From Lentinus brumalis (Eukaryota; Basidiomycota; Agaricomycetes; Polyporales; Polyporaceae), in NCBI GenBank assembly GCA_001792895.1, contig MARA01000001.1, positions 1,612,001 to 1,676,000 of the forward strand: DNA of 64,000 bases, given 5' to 3'. The translations under genes and the position numbers were made by a program. Shown here piece by piece: positions 43,999 through 54,750 of this stretch. The number at the start of each line of letters is the position of its first letter. Position 1 is the stretch's first letter. Under the pieces are notes generated by a model. That model searched no databases and was not told the origin of the DNA. It was given only the letters and a program-made list of their open reading frames with translations.

Positions 43999-44208
43999 AA
44001 ACTCGAAGCAGAACAGGTACGACTCGAGTGAGTGTGGCGAGTATGTACACAGAGGAGAGTGGCGACGCGTATATATGTGGGAATCAAGGCCCACATGCCT
44101 GATTTCGGGCGTCGGCCGGCGATACCCAACCACATGAGCGCCTCGTGTACGCGTACTGCAAGGATGACAAGATGATTCGGAAGTCAGTACAAGGTGTAGT
44201 ATCATAGA

Positions 44209-45635
44209 TCACCGGGAAACACGCTGGAGAGGGAAAACAACGATGGCAACATCGTCCACGTAGAAGGGATACTTGGCCTTCCTGTTCGCCATGCGCTCTT
44301 GGTCCAACATCATCTCCAGCCTGTTCACGTTCGTCCCTCCAATCAGGTTGCCCAAGACGTCCAACGCCCTGTTACCTTCGGGTCCGCTCCAATGCGCATC
44401 GACACCATGCCCGAGCACCTTTCTAAGGGAAGGGTCAACTTCCTCTTGGAGCAGCTTGGATACGACGTCGCATGGATCGGCATTACTGCTCACACCGGGG
44501 TGGAAGAGCGTGTATCCGTCGACGAGTAAGTCGACGCCGTCCGAGAATAGCGCCACAGTGGGAGCACTGTTCCACACCGGCTCGAGGTTCTTGAACTGCA
44601 CGGAGGGTGTGGCGATTAGGTAAGGTGGGGTCTTGATACGCTCGGGAATCCCGTCAAGAGGCATCTTCCCGGTCGTGGGCAGAAACCTCAAGAGATGGCT
44701 CATGTACGTGGACGGCAACTTCAGGGAGAAGTCACCAATACCTATGGCAGCGTGAGTGAGGCGATGTCGCAGTCTCGTGGAGGGAAGTAAGGGCGTACCG
44801 CGAGGAAGTGCGAGCCATCCTAGGATACGACCGTTCTCCACAACATGGGCAGCCTCCTCTGGCGGGTGCTCGGAAACGATACGCGCACATTCTGCGGGGT
44901 CGCTCATCGAGTGCAGGCCGCATAGCCGCTGCGCGTGGCGAACTCCGTCAGCGTCGACGGTCGAAAGGACTGTGTTACATCCCCGGCTGAGTTACGAACA
45001 CAGGAATTCGTCGCAGAATGCGCACCGACACTCGAGTCCCCGACGCCGAACGCCCACACGCACTTCAGCGTGATGTTGATCAACGCTGCTGCCAAAGTCG
45101 TTCCCGTCCACGCAAGCACCAGCGGATCAAAGTTCTCCTGGATGATGGCACGAGCTGCTTCCTCAGGGAGCGCGCCGGGGTCTGGGCATATCGCCTTGAC
45201 CCGCTCGCCGAGCTCGGCGTCGAACGCTTCGACCTCCCGGGCGAGCATGGCTGAGATGGTAGGCGCTGCCTTGTCGACGTTGCCTCGTTCCAGCTTGCTC
45301 TGGAGGTCGTCTCGAACAGTGGCCGACAAGGCAGCGCAAACCCGCTTGGGGAGCTCTTTGGAGGTGTAATCTGAAGTCCTAGCACCTCCGTGACCTGCGA
45401 CACAGGGTGAGTCAGATCATGCAAGAAGAGCCTCCTACTTTGACAGATACCCACCGTCACAGACTGCTAGAAAAATCCAGTGTTGTTCACAAATGTCCCA
45501 TTCTTCAACTGTTATTCGATCCTCGATTTGCTTCTCGAGGAACGGCTGGAAGGCGACACTGTGTACGCCCGAGTTGCTGACCTCCGCTGTCCAGAATTCG
45601 GAGAGCCGCTCACGAAGGGCCGCGACGCTGGACAT
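44209..45635 (-). CDS. PP2C-like phosphatase D (metal site complete)
   Basis: Four exons: 45635-45455, 45394-45026, 44969-44799, 44741-44209; 417 residues. Motifs: FLEKQIEDRI (E, D), FLAVCDGHGGARTSDY (DGHGG, textbook PP2C), FGVGDSSVG, ALFSDGVDLLVDG and YVDDVAIVVF. All metal-binding positions that can be read are intact, so D is a good candidate for an active Mg/Mn-dependent Ser/Thr phosphatase. It shares with C and E the DPCDVVSKLLQ and GNRALDVLGNLIGGT blocks near the C-terminus, where A and B also carry AIDVLGNLLGG; this block is not part of the ordinary PP2C core and marks the subfamily. Confidence 0.82.
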
Positions 45636-46178
45636 GATGCAAGTAGAGAGGTGGGAAAAGAGATAGCTTGATGGTACACTTGCCCTGCAACGCTGCGAGA
45701 CTTATGTATCCGTATGTTCCGCTGATGAAGCACCGGGTCTCCGTCCGAGTCGGGCCGCCCAACCTGCTCGTTACGAGGTCAGCGGGAGATACACGTTCAC
45801 GTATATAGTGGTTCTGACCTTGGTCAGTCCACCGCATGATGAGATCAGGCGTCTTGCCGTTCAACGAGGCTGACCCATCCCAGCTACCAAGTACCCTTTG
45901 CCCGACACCCTTGACCCAGGTGCTGAGGGTCCTATCCTACTCTGCACGGCGTATGAAAGGGAGCATATTCCTGAAATCGACAGCGTGCTTAGTACCCATG
46001 AAGGCAAGCTCGATAGAGGCCAAAAAATGAAGCCTCAACACTGCGTGCTGGAGCAAACGAGGCTCCACAAGGCCAAACATTCTGAGCGCTAGTCCTGACG
46101 CTCGCGCAACTGCGAGCATGAATGGCACATCGCGTTTGGACGAGGGTGACGAAACGAATAGTCGACATTGGCGGAAAA
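45636..46178. other. Intergenic between phosphatase-like genes D and E
   Basis: About 540 bp, promoter of D. A TATAT string lies near 45800. Minus-strand frames here are short and without domain. Confidence 0.45.
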
Positions 46179-47623
46179 CTATGGTGACACAGGAGCTGAT
46201 TCTCTCGCGAAGGAACAGATAATCAGCGAAGTGTCATCAATGTAAAGACTGGGAGACACCGTTCGGTCAGCCAACAGGCCCTGGTCCAGCACCAGCTGCA
46301 ATGTACTGGTGTCCGTGCCACCTAAGAGGTTTCCTAGGACGTCGACAGCCCTATTACTCTCCCCTCCGCTCCAGTGTAGGTCAATCCCGTAGCCGAGAAG
46401 CTCCTCGACATCATCGTCAACCTCGTCCTGCAAGAGGACGGAGATAGCGCGGGCTGGGATGATATCGGTCTCTCGGAAGGGATTGAGATATCTGCATTGA
46501 TTGATAAGGTTGTCGACACCATCCGAATAGATCATGATGATTGGCTTGTGGTCCCAGAAGGCCTGGAGATCGACAAAGCAGACAGAGGGATCGGCGGTCA
46601 CATAGGGTGGCGTCCGTATTCGCCTGATCGTATGATTCCGCATACTTGGCGAACCAAGTATAGACAAGTAGCGAAAGAGATGGCGAGAGTATGCGGCGTG
46701 CATCTTGAGAGGGTAGTCACCGATCACTGCGCAAAAAGAATGAGCTATAGACACCATCCATACATCCCTGCCGAGTGCGCACCTCGCGACATTGCGAGCA
46801 CACCCAAGACGCGGCCGTTCTCAACCACGCGTTCCTCGCCTAAATGCTGTCGGCAGACTTCTTTGAATTGTTGGAGGTCATCCAGAGTGTGTCGTGTGCA
46901 CAGCTCGTGGGCGACCCGCTTTCCCTCAGAATTGGCAGTCGATAGGGCTACCTCGATGCATCAGCAATACGCGCCACAAGGGGGATGTGGCGCACTTACC
47001 GACAGTCGAGTCGCCCAGGTTGATGGCCCACATGAGCCTGTGTGTCAGGTTCACCAGTGCGGCGGCGAGGGTCGTGCCCGAGCATGCACGCGCAAGTGCG
47101 TCAGGATACTCCTTGACTATCGAACACGCCTGCTTCTGAGTAAGCTGCGTGGGGTTAGGACAGATCGTCTCAACAACATGCCCGAGCTCCCTGTCGAAGT
47201 CGTTTACGCATCGTCTGAGCTCGGACGATATGAAGTCCGCATTCTCCGATAGGTGCTTCCGGTCAAGCCGGCCTTGCAGGTCGGTCCCAGCCAGATGTTC
47301 GAGCATAGAGCGGATCCGACTCGGCAGGTGCGAGGTCGTGTACCTGGCTGCTGAAGAGCCGCAATGACCTGACGCAGGAAACATCCCTGTGTGAGCTCGT
47401 GTGCTAAATACGGAGGCTGTCATGACGCACCATCGCAAACGGCTAGCAGCAACCATTCTTGCCCATGAACCACGAGCTCGCGCATCACCAGCCTGTCCTC
47501 GTTACGCCGTGAGGCAAGTGGTTGGAACGTCACCGCGTGGACCTGAGCACCCTGCCCGACCTCGACCTTCGTGCTCGAGCAATAGTGGACCAGTTTGGCG
47601 CGCACCTCCTCGAAGCTAGCCAT
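46179..47623 (-). CDS. PP2C-like phosphatase E (metal site complete)
   Basis: Four exons: 47623-47431, 47368-47000, 46947-46783, 46726-46179; 424 residues. Motifs: LASRRNEDRL, LLAVCDGHCGSSAARY, NLGDSTVG, MIYSDGVDNLIN and YIDDTSLIIC. Metal-binding acids and DGH are all present. The ATG at 47623 is chosen over an in-frame TTG two codons upstream. The exon phases (1, 1, 1) equal those of A-D. It is the outermost member, divergent from TAN1 with only 272 bp between the starts, and with D may represent the ancestral, active form from which the degenerate copies were made. Confidence 0.8.
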
Positions 47624-47895
47624 AGCCAAGAGACGTGAGAGTGTCGACTGAGCAAGAGTGGGAGCACCTCATCGCGAGTCGCCACAGTGGAGAATGGAGG
47701 CTTGAGAACGAGCTCGACAGGCCCACCGCCCGGCATGATGATGTCTACAAGTCAAGATGTGTTGCGGAGGGCGTCTGTGTGCTCAGCGCGTCTTTGACCT
47801 CAGACCTGTCCGGGACACTCAGCAACAAAACTTGATCTCTTCTGCTGCGTCGCGTCCAGGATTTCTTCATCGTCGCCGGGACACCATCGCAGAAG

Positions 47896-49160
47896 ATGTC
47901 GGAGAGCAAGCGGAAGACTGAAGGGAAGGACAGGAGTAGACGTAGATTCCGTCCAGTGAGTTCCGACTGGCTACTCTAGCAGAGAGCTTCTCTCCTGATG
48001 CACCTTCTATAGGACGGAAAAGCCATCTGGGGCCAAAGGAGTCTCGACGGTCCTGGTGTGTGGGTGACCTGCGTCAAAGGAAAGGAAAAGCAGACCGTCG
48101 GGGAGCTGTACGACCTCTTCGAATCTGTGAGATCATTCACACAGGCGTCCCGCTCGTGCGGCTGGACTGATGTTCTTGCCTAGCTCGCCAACGACTTGTG
48201 GCCCACAGAGAGCAGTGGAGACAAAGATAGTGAAGACGGGTCTGACGAAGACGACGGATGTGCAGACGACATTGAGAAGCAAATCGCCAAGGAAGTCTCT
48301 TCGATGAAGAGGCCAAGGAAAGAGACAAGGTTCGGTATGTCTCCTTGCATGTGTCGCAGCTTCAGTTCTGACATTACATTCAGCTAACTGCCAGACGAAC
48401 ACTCCATGCGGTAAGATGCCTCAGCAATTATCTGGTGCTAGCATTGACGGTCTTCACCCAGTTGTGTTCATATCTTGCAAGCCTCCCGTCGACCCAGTGA
48501 AACTGGTCACAACTCACGTCCAAAATGTCGTGAACACTGGCGTGACGAATACACGGTATGCATCGGTGCCGTATGGCGTAGGAGCACGCTGTTGATCGTC
48601 AGCAGATATTCGCAGCGCATGACCCCAGTGTCAGGTAGCTGTGTCGCGAATATCTCAGAGATCCAAGCGCTCTGTCAGCGTGTCGTGAAGCCTGTATTCA
48701 CCGCCGACCCGGACAAGAAGTACTCCGTAAGTCAATTCGCACTAATCACTCCTCTTCTTACCTCACGATCTCGCAGTACAAGATCGAGTTGCGCATACGG
48801 AACCACAACACACTCACGCGTGAGAAGCTCATTCCGGAACTCGCAAAATGCGTTCCGGAAGGCCATACTGTGTCCCTGGATAACCCCGAATTGTTCATCC
48901 TGGTAGAGATCTTCAAGGTACTTACGCTGGCCTCCGCGTGCTGCTTGCGCCTGCTCACATCTTCTCTATAGAGTGTATGTGGGATCAGTGTAGTGAGAGA
49001 CTACTACAAGCTCCAGAAGTTCAACGTGATGGAGATCGCCAACGCGAAGAACCTTCGCGACGAGCATGCGGAAGGCCGGGTCGCGGACAAGGTCCCAACT
49101 TCGGAGGCTGCGAATGCTTCATCCGAGTCTGCCGCAGCGACCTCTGCTGATGCTCAATAA
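47896..49160 (+). CDS. TAN1: THUMP-domain tRNA acetylation adaptor Tan1 (THUMPD1-like)
   Basis: Eight exons: 47896-47955, 48013-48126, 48184-48334, 48384-48410, 48462-48565, 48616-48726, 48777-48917, 48972-49160; 298 residues. It starts MSESKRKTEGKDRSRRRFRP, basic as in Tan1, then GPGVWVTCVKGKE, an acidic stretch, and a THUMP domain from about residue 150: RMTPVSGSC, ALCQRVVKPVF, YKIELRIRNHNTLTREKLI, HTVSLDNPELFILVEIFK and CGISVVRDYYKLQKFNV. Tan1 binds tRNA and with the acetyltransferase Kre33/NAT10 installs N4-acetylcytidine at position 12 of tRNA-Ser and tRNA-Leu. The C-terminus is Ala/Ser-rich. The donor GTGCCG of intron 5 is chosen because it alone keeps RYAS^RMTPVSG in frame. Confidence 0.9.
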
Positions 49161-49534
49161 GAAATATGTTGTGCAGAATTGATGTATACGTGTAGCATCG
49201 TATGTGTAGACTAAGTAGATACATCGTCTGTATGAACGCGAAATTCCCCACAACCCGCGAGCGCCTCCCGTACCTCGAGGACATCGTCGGTTGCCGATCT
49301 CGTAGCCTCCTTTGAACTGCGCTTTCATCCACTCTCTCTGTACCACCACCTCTGTCGGAACGCGGATCGTTGGCAGTCCTCGCGAGCGAACCGGCATACA
49401 CAGCACGCCTCTTTGCGCTCAATCACGCGCACGTCCTCCAGTGGCAGACTTGCCTGCCATCCACATCTACTCTAGTTTATACCGCCCATCCCTCATACCC
49501 CTCCCTTTGACATCCTCGCGTGCTCAGAATCACC
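49161..49534. other. Intergenic, promoter of the capping protein gene
   Basis: About 370 bp. Nothing recognised. Confidence 0.45.
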
Positions 49535-50734
49535 ATGGGCGACCTCGTAGACTCTATGCTGGATCTTATGCGACGTCTCCCGCCCATTCATGTGGAGGAG
49601 AACGTCGCCTCGCTCGTGGCAATGTGCCCGGACTACGCGGACGACCTCTTGGGCAGCGTCGACCAGCCGTTGAAGGTCATGACGGATCGCGCGACGGGAA
49701 AGGAGTATCTCGCATGCGACTACAATAGGGATGGGGATAGCTATCGGTGCGTACTCGTCTTTGTCTAGCTGTGTGTCTCGCCCAAGGCCCGTATCGGTGC
49801 GAGGGGGGCGTATTGCTGCTTCCTATGCATCTATGCTCGTCCTGACGCGCGCGATGGTTTCATAGATCACCATGGTCGAATGAGTACGACCCTCCTCTGG
49901 AAGATGGTACGGTGCCTTCTCCCAAGCTGCGGAAGCTGGAAATCACCGCGAATGAGGCCTTCGACACCTACCGCGAGATGTACGTTCTCCCGGACAGATC
50001 GCCGGAGGTATTATGACACTCAGACCTGCTTCTATATCTTCAGGTACTACGAGGGGGTGTATCGTCCGTGTTCTTGTGGGATCTGGATGACGGCGGGTTT
50101 GCCGGTGTGGTATTGCTCAAGAAAGGTGTATACCGTATCTCCAATCGACCCTCATACCCTGACTAATTCTGTGTACTTGTGACAGTCTTGAATCCCCAGG
50201 CACCGGGCGAGCCCTCAGGCTCCTGGGACTCCATCCACGTCTTCGAGGCCGCTGAGCGCGGTCGGCAAGCGCACTACAAGCTGACTTCGACGATCATGCT
50301 GCAGATGGTCGACCGCTCGATATCTTCGCGGGCAGCAAAGATGAGGTCGTGAAGGGCAAGTTCGGCGCTGAGAAGACTGAGCAGAACGACGCGAAGCGCG
50401 ACGGAGAGGTTACTCTCAGTGGTAGCATGACGCGCCAAACGGAACAGGACTACCAGCTACAGGACCAATCGTCGCACATCTCGAACACGGGCAAGATGGT
50501 TGAGGAGATGGAAATCAAGATGCGTAACCTGCTGCAGGAGGTACGCCTGTCGTTGCATGTTCTGGAGGCATATCTCGGTCGCCTGCTCTGGGCCCCTCTC
50601 ACTTTTTGTCATCATAGGTATACTTTGGCAAGACTCGTGATGTTGTCTTCGATTTGCGCTCGCTTGACGACCTCGAGAAAGCACGGAGACAGCGAGAACT
50701 GCAGAAGGAGCTTGTGGGCTTCATCAAGCGGTGA
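49535..50734 (+). CDS. CAP2: F-actin-capping protein subunit beta, two one-base frameshifts
   Basis: Five exons: 49535-49746, 49866-49979, 50044-50125, 50186-50540, 50618-50734; 293 residues if two bases are restored. It caps barbed ends of actin filaments as a heterodimer with the alpha subunit. Family blocks: [127 protein letters not shown]. Exon 3 breaks inside a G run at 50053-50057 (one more G joins YYEG to GVSSV), and exon 4 breaks near 50313-50316 (one more base joins MVDR to LDIFAGS). With both restored, every intron phase becomes consistent. The gene is normally single-copy and conserved, so sequence error is the simplest reading. Confidence 0.88.
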
Positions 50735-51091
50735 CGAGCAAACTTTGGATAAACGGACGGTAGAAGTAATGCAGACTTGTACACACTCAGCTTGCACCCA
50801 GCATGGATATACGGGCATCTCGTGTCACACATAGCGGCAGCAGAGGGCAGCTAGCAAGCAGCTAGTGATCGCGAAGGTGTGACATTCTTTTACCCTAGAA
50901 AGGCACGTCACACAACGCGCCGCTTCGCGCGCGTCGCGCCAGGTCGCGCCACAGAGTTCGCGTCTCCCACCAGCGTGTGGCTTCACGGTTGGGTCTTCTC
51001 CACGCGTGTTTCTTGCTTACGTGCTGGTCGAAATTACATCTCATCTACTCTCTGGACCATCTCTCCGCGACTGCCACGACTGGACGCTATC
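50735..51091. other. Intergenic, promoter of the Rtt106-like gene
   Basis: About 360 bp. The frame of the next gene is open from 50879, but this leader is Arg-rich without family similarity and is taken as 5' untranslated sequence. Confidence 0.5.
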
Positions 51092-52735
51092 ATGACTATC
51101 TACTTGGACTCTCTTCAGCCACTTCTGCCAGATGACATCCGGAAGCAACTTGACCACGCTCTCGCCCCGGAAATCAAGATCATTGTGGACGCCATGTTGC
51201 GTCTCGTAGCTGGTGCCGAGGCACCAGCAAGCGGCGTGCTGCCAGGCTGGGAGGACCTGCAGCCACGCGCCTCTAAGGTCGTAGACGACCTCAAACGGAG
51301 CGAGAACCCACGACCGAGCCAGAAACGCTCTCGGGACGATGACAGCGCGTCGTCGTCCAAACGGGCCAGGACAGACGGTGGCGTACCGTCTGCAGAAGAA
51401 GATCCTCGTGTGTTCTCTTTACAGGGCATCTCAGTCTCCACCCCCATCCGCAAGAAAGTTAACATCGACGTCCACGGCGCCTCCATACGCCTCACAAACC
51501 CATCCTCGCACAAGGAGGAATTCCCGCCCATCCCTCTCTCTGTGCTCCAACGTGCATTCCTCTTGCCTACGCGAGGCAAGTCAAAACCACACTGGACAGT
51601 CGTCTTGCTATCCTCCGATGTCCCTCCGCCCGCGCCCAAAGGCCCCGGCGCCTCGGCTGCGGCGAAGGAAACGACACAACCACAGCTAGTATTCGGGCTG
51701 GACGCGACTCTGACGTCCGTCCTGAACACCTCCACACGAGACTCGGACAAAGCGTACATGAAAGGTCAACCATCCCTGCCGGCGCTCCGAGCATTCTTCT
51801 CCCATCTCCCTATTCCCGCTCTCGAGCCTTCTACTCGGGTCTTCAAGAGCTCCGCGGGAAGCCAAGAGGGCGAAGGCGTTGCCGGTGTAGAAGCGTATCG
51901 TGGCGCAAAGGAGGGTACGCTGTGGTTCCTCGAGGGCGGCGTTCTCTGGGATGGCAAGCCGTGCGAGTTCTTCGCGCTCGAGCATCTTGCGCCCGCGTCG
52001 AAGGACAGCCCTCCGATTGACGGTCTCCGCACGCTGAGCGCCACGGGACGGACATGCTCTGTGATCATGCGGCGCATTGGCGGCGGCAACGAGAAGAGTG
52101 CCGCCGAAGCTGGGGCCAAGGGCAAGGCGAAAGCCAACGGGGGCGGCGGCGATGAAGATGCTGCCGATGAGGAGGAGGAGGCTGCAGGCGTGGAGATCGA
52201 CTTCAATATGGTCGATGGGCGCGAGCAGGAGCCCATCGGGCGGTGGGTCAAGGCGCGCAGGCACCTGTTTGGCCGTGTGAGCGACCCCACGACGTCCAAT
52301 GGCGAGGATGGCGCGGCTGGCCCTTCGACTGATGGCAAGGGCAAGGGCAAGGCGAAGACGCATGATGAGGACCCGCGGGCCGAGGACACGGAGGACGAGG
52401 AGGACTCCGACTTTGAGATCGATAGCTCAGCCGACGAGGATGGTAGCGAGGACTCAGAGTCGGGCAGCGACGCGAGTCAGGACGGGGGAGGCGAGGGCGA
52501 GGACGAAGAGGGCGATGCGAGCGACGACGCCACCGGAGACGAGATGGATGTCGAGGACGAGGAGAAGGAGCTTGACCCGCAGCGCCACCCGCTGTTACGA
52601 CCTGGTGCGATGCCGCGGATGTCTCGCGCCGCTGTAGAAGCGGTCGTAGGCATGGTCGAGCAGGACATGACAGGTGGCGGCCGTGCCGCTACCGCAGATA
52701 GCGAGGGGGACGAGGAAGATGAGCTGGAGGACTGA
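51092..52735 (+). CDS. Rtt106-like histone chaperone
   Basis: A single exon of 547 residues from MTIYLDSLQPLLPDDIRKQL. A helical N-terminal region is followed by a short basic KR stretch (about 70-95, likely nuclear localisation) and two PH-like halves: VNIDVHGASIRL, FPPIPLSVLQRAFLLPTRGK, PHWTVVLLSS, then GTLWFLEGGVLWDGKPCEFF and GRTCSVIMRRIG. This double-PH arrangement is that of Rtt106 and Pob3-middle, which bind histone H3-H4. The last 170 residues are extremely acidic (Asp/Glu/Ser), a common histone-chaperone tail. It acts in chromatin assembly and silencing by homology. No frame problems. The start at 51092 follows family length; upstream codons in the same frame have no similarity. Confidence 0.8.
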   Translation: MTIYLDSLQPLLPDDIRKQLDHALAPEIKIIVDAMLRLVAGAEAPASGVLPGWEDLQPRASKVVDDLKRSENPRPSQKRSRDDDSASSSKRARTDGGVPSAEEDPRVFSLQGISVSTPIRKKVNIDVHGASIRLTNPSSHKEEFPPIPLSVLQRAFLLPTRGKSKPHWTVVLLSSDVPPPAPKGPGASAAAKETTQPQLVFGLDATLTSVLNTSTRDSDKAYMKGQPSLPALRAFFSHLPIPALEPSTRVFKSSAGSQEGEGVAGVEAYRGAKEGTLWFLEGGVLWDGKPCEFFALEHLAPASKDSPPIDGLRTLSATGRTCSVIMRRIGGGNEKSAAEAGAKGKAKANGGGGDEDAADEEEEAAGVEIDFNMVDGREQEPIGRWVKARRHLFGRVSDPTTSNGEDGAAGPSTDGKGKGKAKTHDEDPRAEDTEDEEDSDFEIDSSADEDGSEDSESGSDASQDGGGEGEDEEGDASDDATGDEMDVEDEEKELDPQRHPLLRPGAMPRMSRAAVEAVVGMVEQDMTGGGRAATADSEGDEEDELED

Positions 52736-53586
52736 GTACTACTGAGCAGTGCTCTTGCTGGTCCCTAGGCATCGATCCCACCCCATGTGGATAGCTCGTG
52801 CATTCATACAGAGGCATGTCCTATATATTGTCTTGGTGGATCTTACGGCGTACTGTAGACTCCGCATGCCTGTACAGTACAGCCCGCCTGCTGTACCTGT
52901 TCTGCCCACAACCTCACGCAACATGCGAGTGTGACCTCTCTGAAGTACGCCTTACAGTGACTAGTGATGATTGGAGAAGCCAGATATCTGGACTCTGTTC
53001 CGATGACTTAGTTAATACTAACGGGAGAGGGGGGGAGGTACATATCCGAAGACCGTGACATTCTGCACCTATACGAGAACGGAAGAAAGTGAGTGAGATA
53101 AAAGAGGCCGGATGATGCAGGCTGTACGGAAGTCGACAATGCATAGGTCTGAAACTCGGTGACCTCGGTCCCGCCTTTCTCCTCCCAGTCGAGCTCACTT
53201 TCGAACGAGGTCGGAAGATCCGGGTGGATGAAAGCTCCCAGGGACGAGATTCATGCGCACTTTTGGACATCATCGGTAAACCATCTGCATGCCGGCAGCT
53301 ACAACAACATCATCATGATAGCGAGCGCGTCTGCAAAGCAATATGACAGAGCGATAAAAGTACATGATGACGACGGACGACAAAAACATTGCGACGAACC
53401 CTGAGAAAGAAACACACATCGATCTTGATGATATTAGCTCAATGTGCAAGTGACCAAAGGCGAAGTATACGAATCAGCGAGAATACGGTGCCAATATACA
53501 CTGCCCACCATCACGCTTCTTCATGTGTCGAAGGCACAAGGGGCAATCTGACCACCGTCGACGGACCAGCGATCTGCAGATAGAAG
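52736..53586. other. Convergent intergenic region (0.85 kb)
   Basis: Between the Rtt106-like gene and an unknown minus-strand gene. AT-richer; short frames only. A G run lies near 53026-53037. Confidence 0.45.
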
Positions 53587-54750
53587 TCATGACGTGAGCC
53601 CTTGCCGTATATTCCGCCCTTGATCACGTACCATATCCTTCAGGACCCCAGTGATCACGGCCCTCAATTCGGGCGACGACGCACTGACTTGGCGGGAACG
53701 TTCGAAAGTGCCTCCAACGCCGTCAGGGCCAGGCGTGAACGAGAAGAACATCCACTCCAGCCCATTCGTGACCACGCCGTTCATGAGCGTCTTCCTAGAA
53801 TTCTGGAGTCAGCATCAACAGGTCGCCAGTGGTGGTGGAAGATGCGCTCTCACTTATGCTTCTTTGCAAAGGCTGCGACCTCCAGGACTGCTTGCGGAAT
53901 TGCATCACTGAGTATAGGGTAGAGGGTCGGCTTGGCCTGCACGATGGCAAAACCTTTCGCGCCTTCTTCGACGGGGTCCCGCGGATTCTTGAGGAAGGAG
54001 ACTAGAGCAAATGGGTGAATTTGGTCGATATCGAGGTGGACAAAACTTACCAGCAGCGTTCTTCTGGTCCTCCGAGATGAGGATAAGGAGATGATCAAGC
54101 TTTCCTGCCACCGCCAATGTATCGTCTGGCCCACTCAGTTGGGTGATAGGTACCATGTACTCCGGGAAAATGAGCAAAAGCCCTTGATCTTCCATTGCTG
54201 CGACACGGAGCAGGAAGGCATCGATTAGCAGACGAGACCCAGCATCCGTCTGGATTGCGCAATTCAAAGACAACATCACATCGTAGTAGGAGCGGGAGAC
54301 ATACGATAATTGAAACATGGCGCATTATGGTGTCGAATAGGCCATCGAAATTGTCGGCAGACAAGAATGCACCCTCCGCAAGCATAGCACGGTATCGTGC
54401 TGCGTGCTTGGCGAGCGTGGTGGGATCGTCGATATCATAGGGGTCGAGCGGCGAGTGTTTGACAACACGAACGATGCCCGCCCTCTCCAGAGTCTCAAGA
54501 GTAGCCGAAGAGAACGGGTAATACTTCCATCATTCGTCAGTACGTGTTTCTGGGGTACAAAAGAGTTGGCTAATACCTTGACTTGCGACAGTGCATCTTT
54601 CAGTTTGTCGACGAGGTGGACAATTTCCTTATCACCTTCAAGTGACACATCGGGAGACTTGTCTTGGAAATCAATCAAGGATGCGAGAAGTCGAATGATC
54701 TCGGTATCAGAAAACGCGGACAACTTGTGTTTCTTGTCGGTGGGAGGCAT
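53587..54750 (-). CDS. Unknown protein, five exons
   Basis: Exons 54750-54577, 54523-54305, 54249-54051, 54001-53854, 53794-53587; 315 residues, all joins in phase. Blocks: FSDTEIIRLLASLIDFQDKS, YYPFSSATLETLERAGIVRV, AARYRAMLAEGAFLSADNFD, RLLIDAFLLRVAAMEDQGLL, VAGKLDHLLILISE, EEGAKGFAIVQAKPT, LEVAAFAKKHKKT, VVTNGLEWMFFSF. The alternation of a buried strand with an Asp (KLDHLLI) and a second strand ending in QAK is reminiscent of a PD-(D/E)xK nuclease core with Gln in place of the acidic residue; this is a weak impression, not an assignment. No signal peptide or membrane segment. It stands alone with wide spacers on both sides. Confidence 0.6.
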
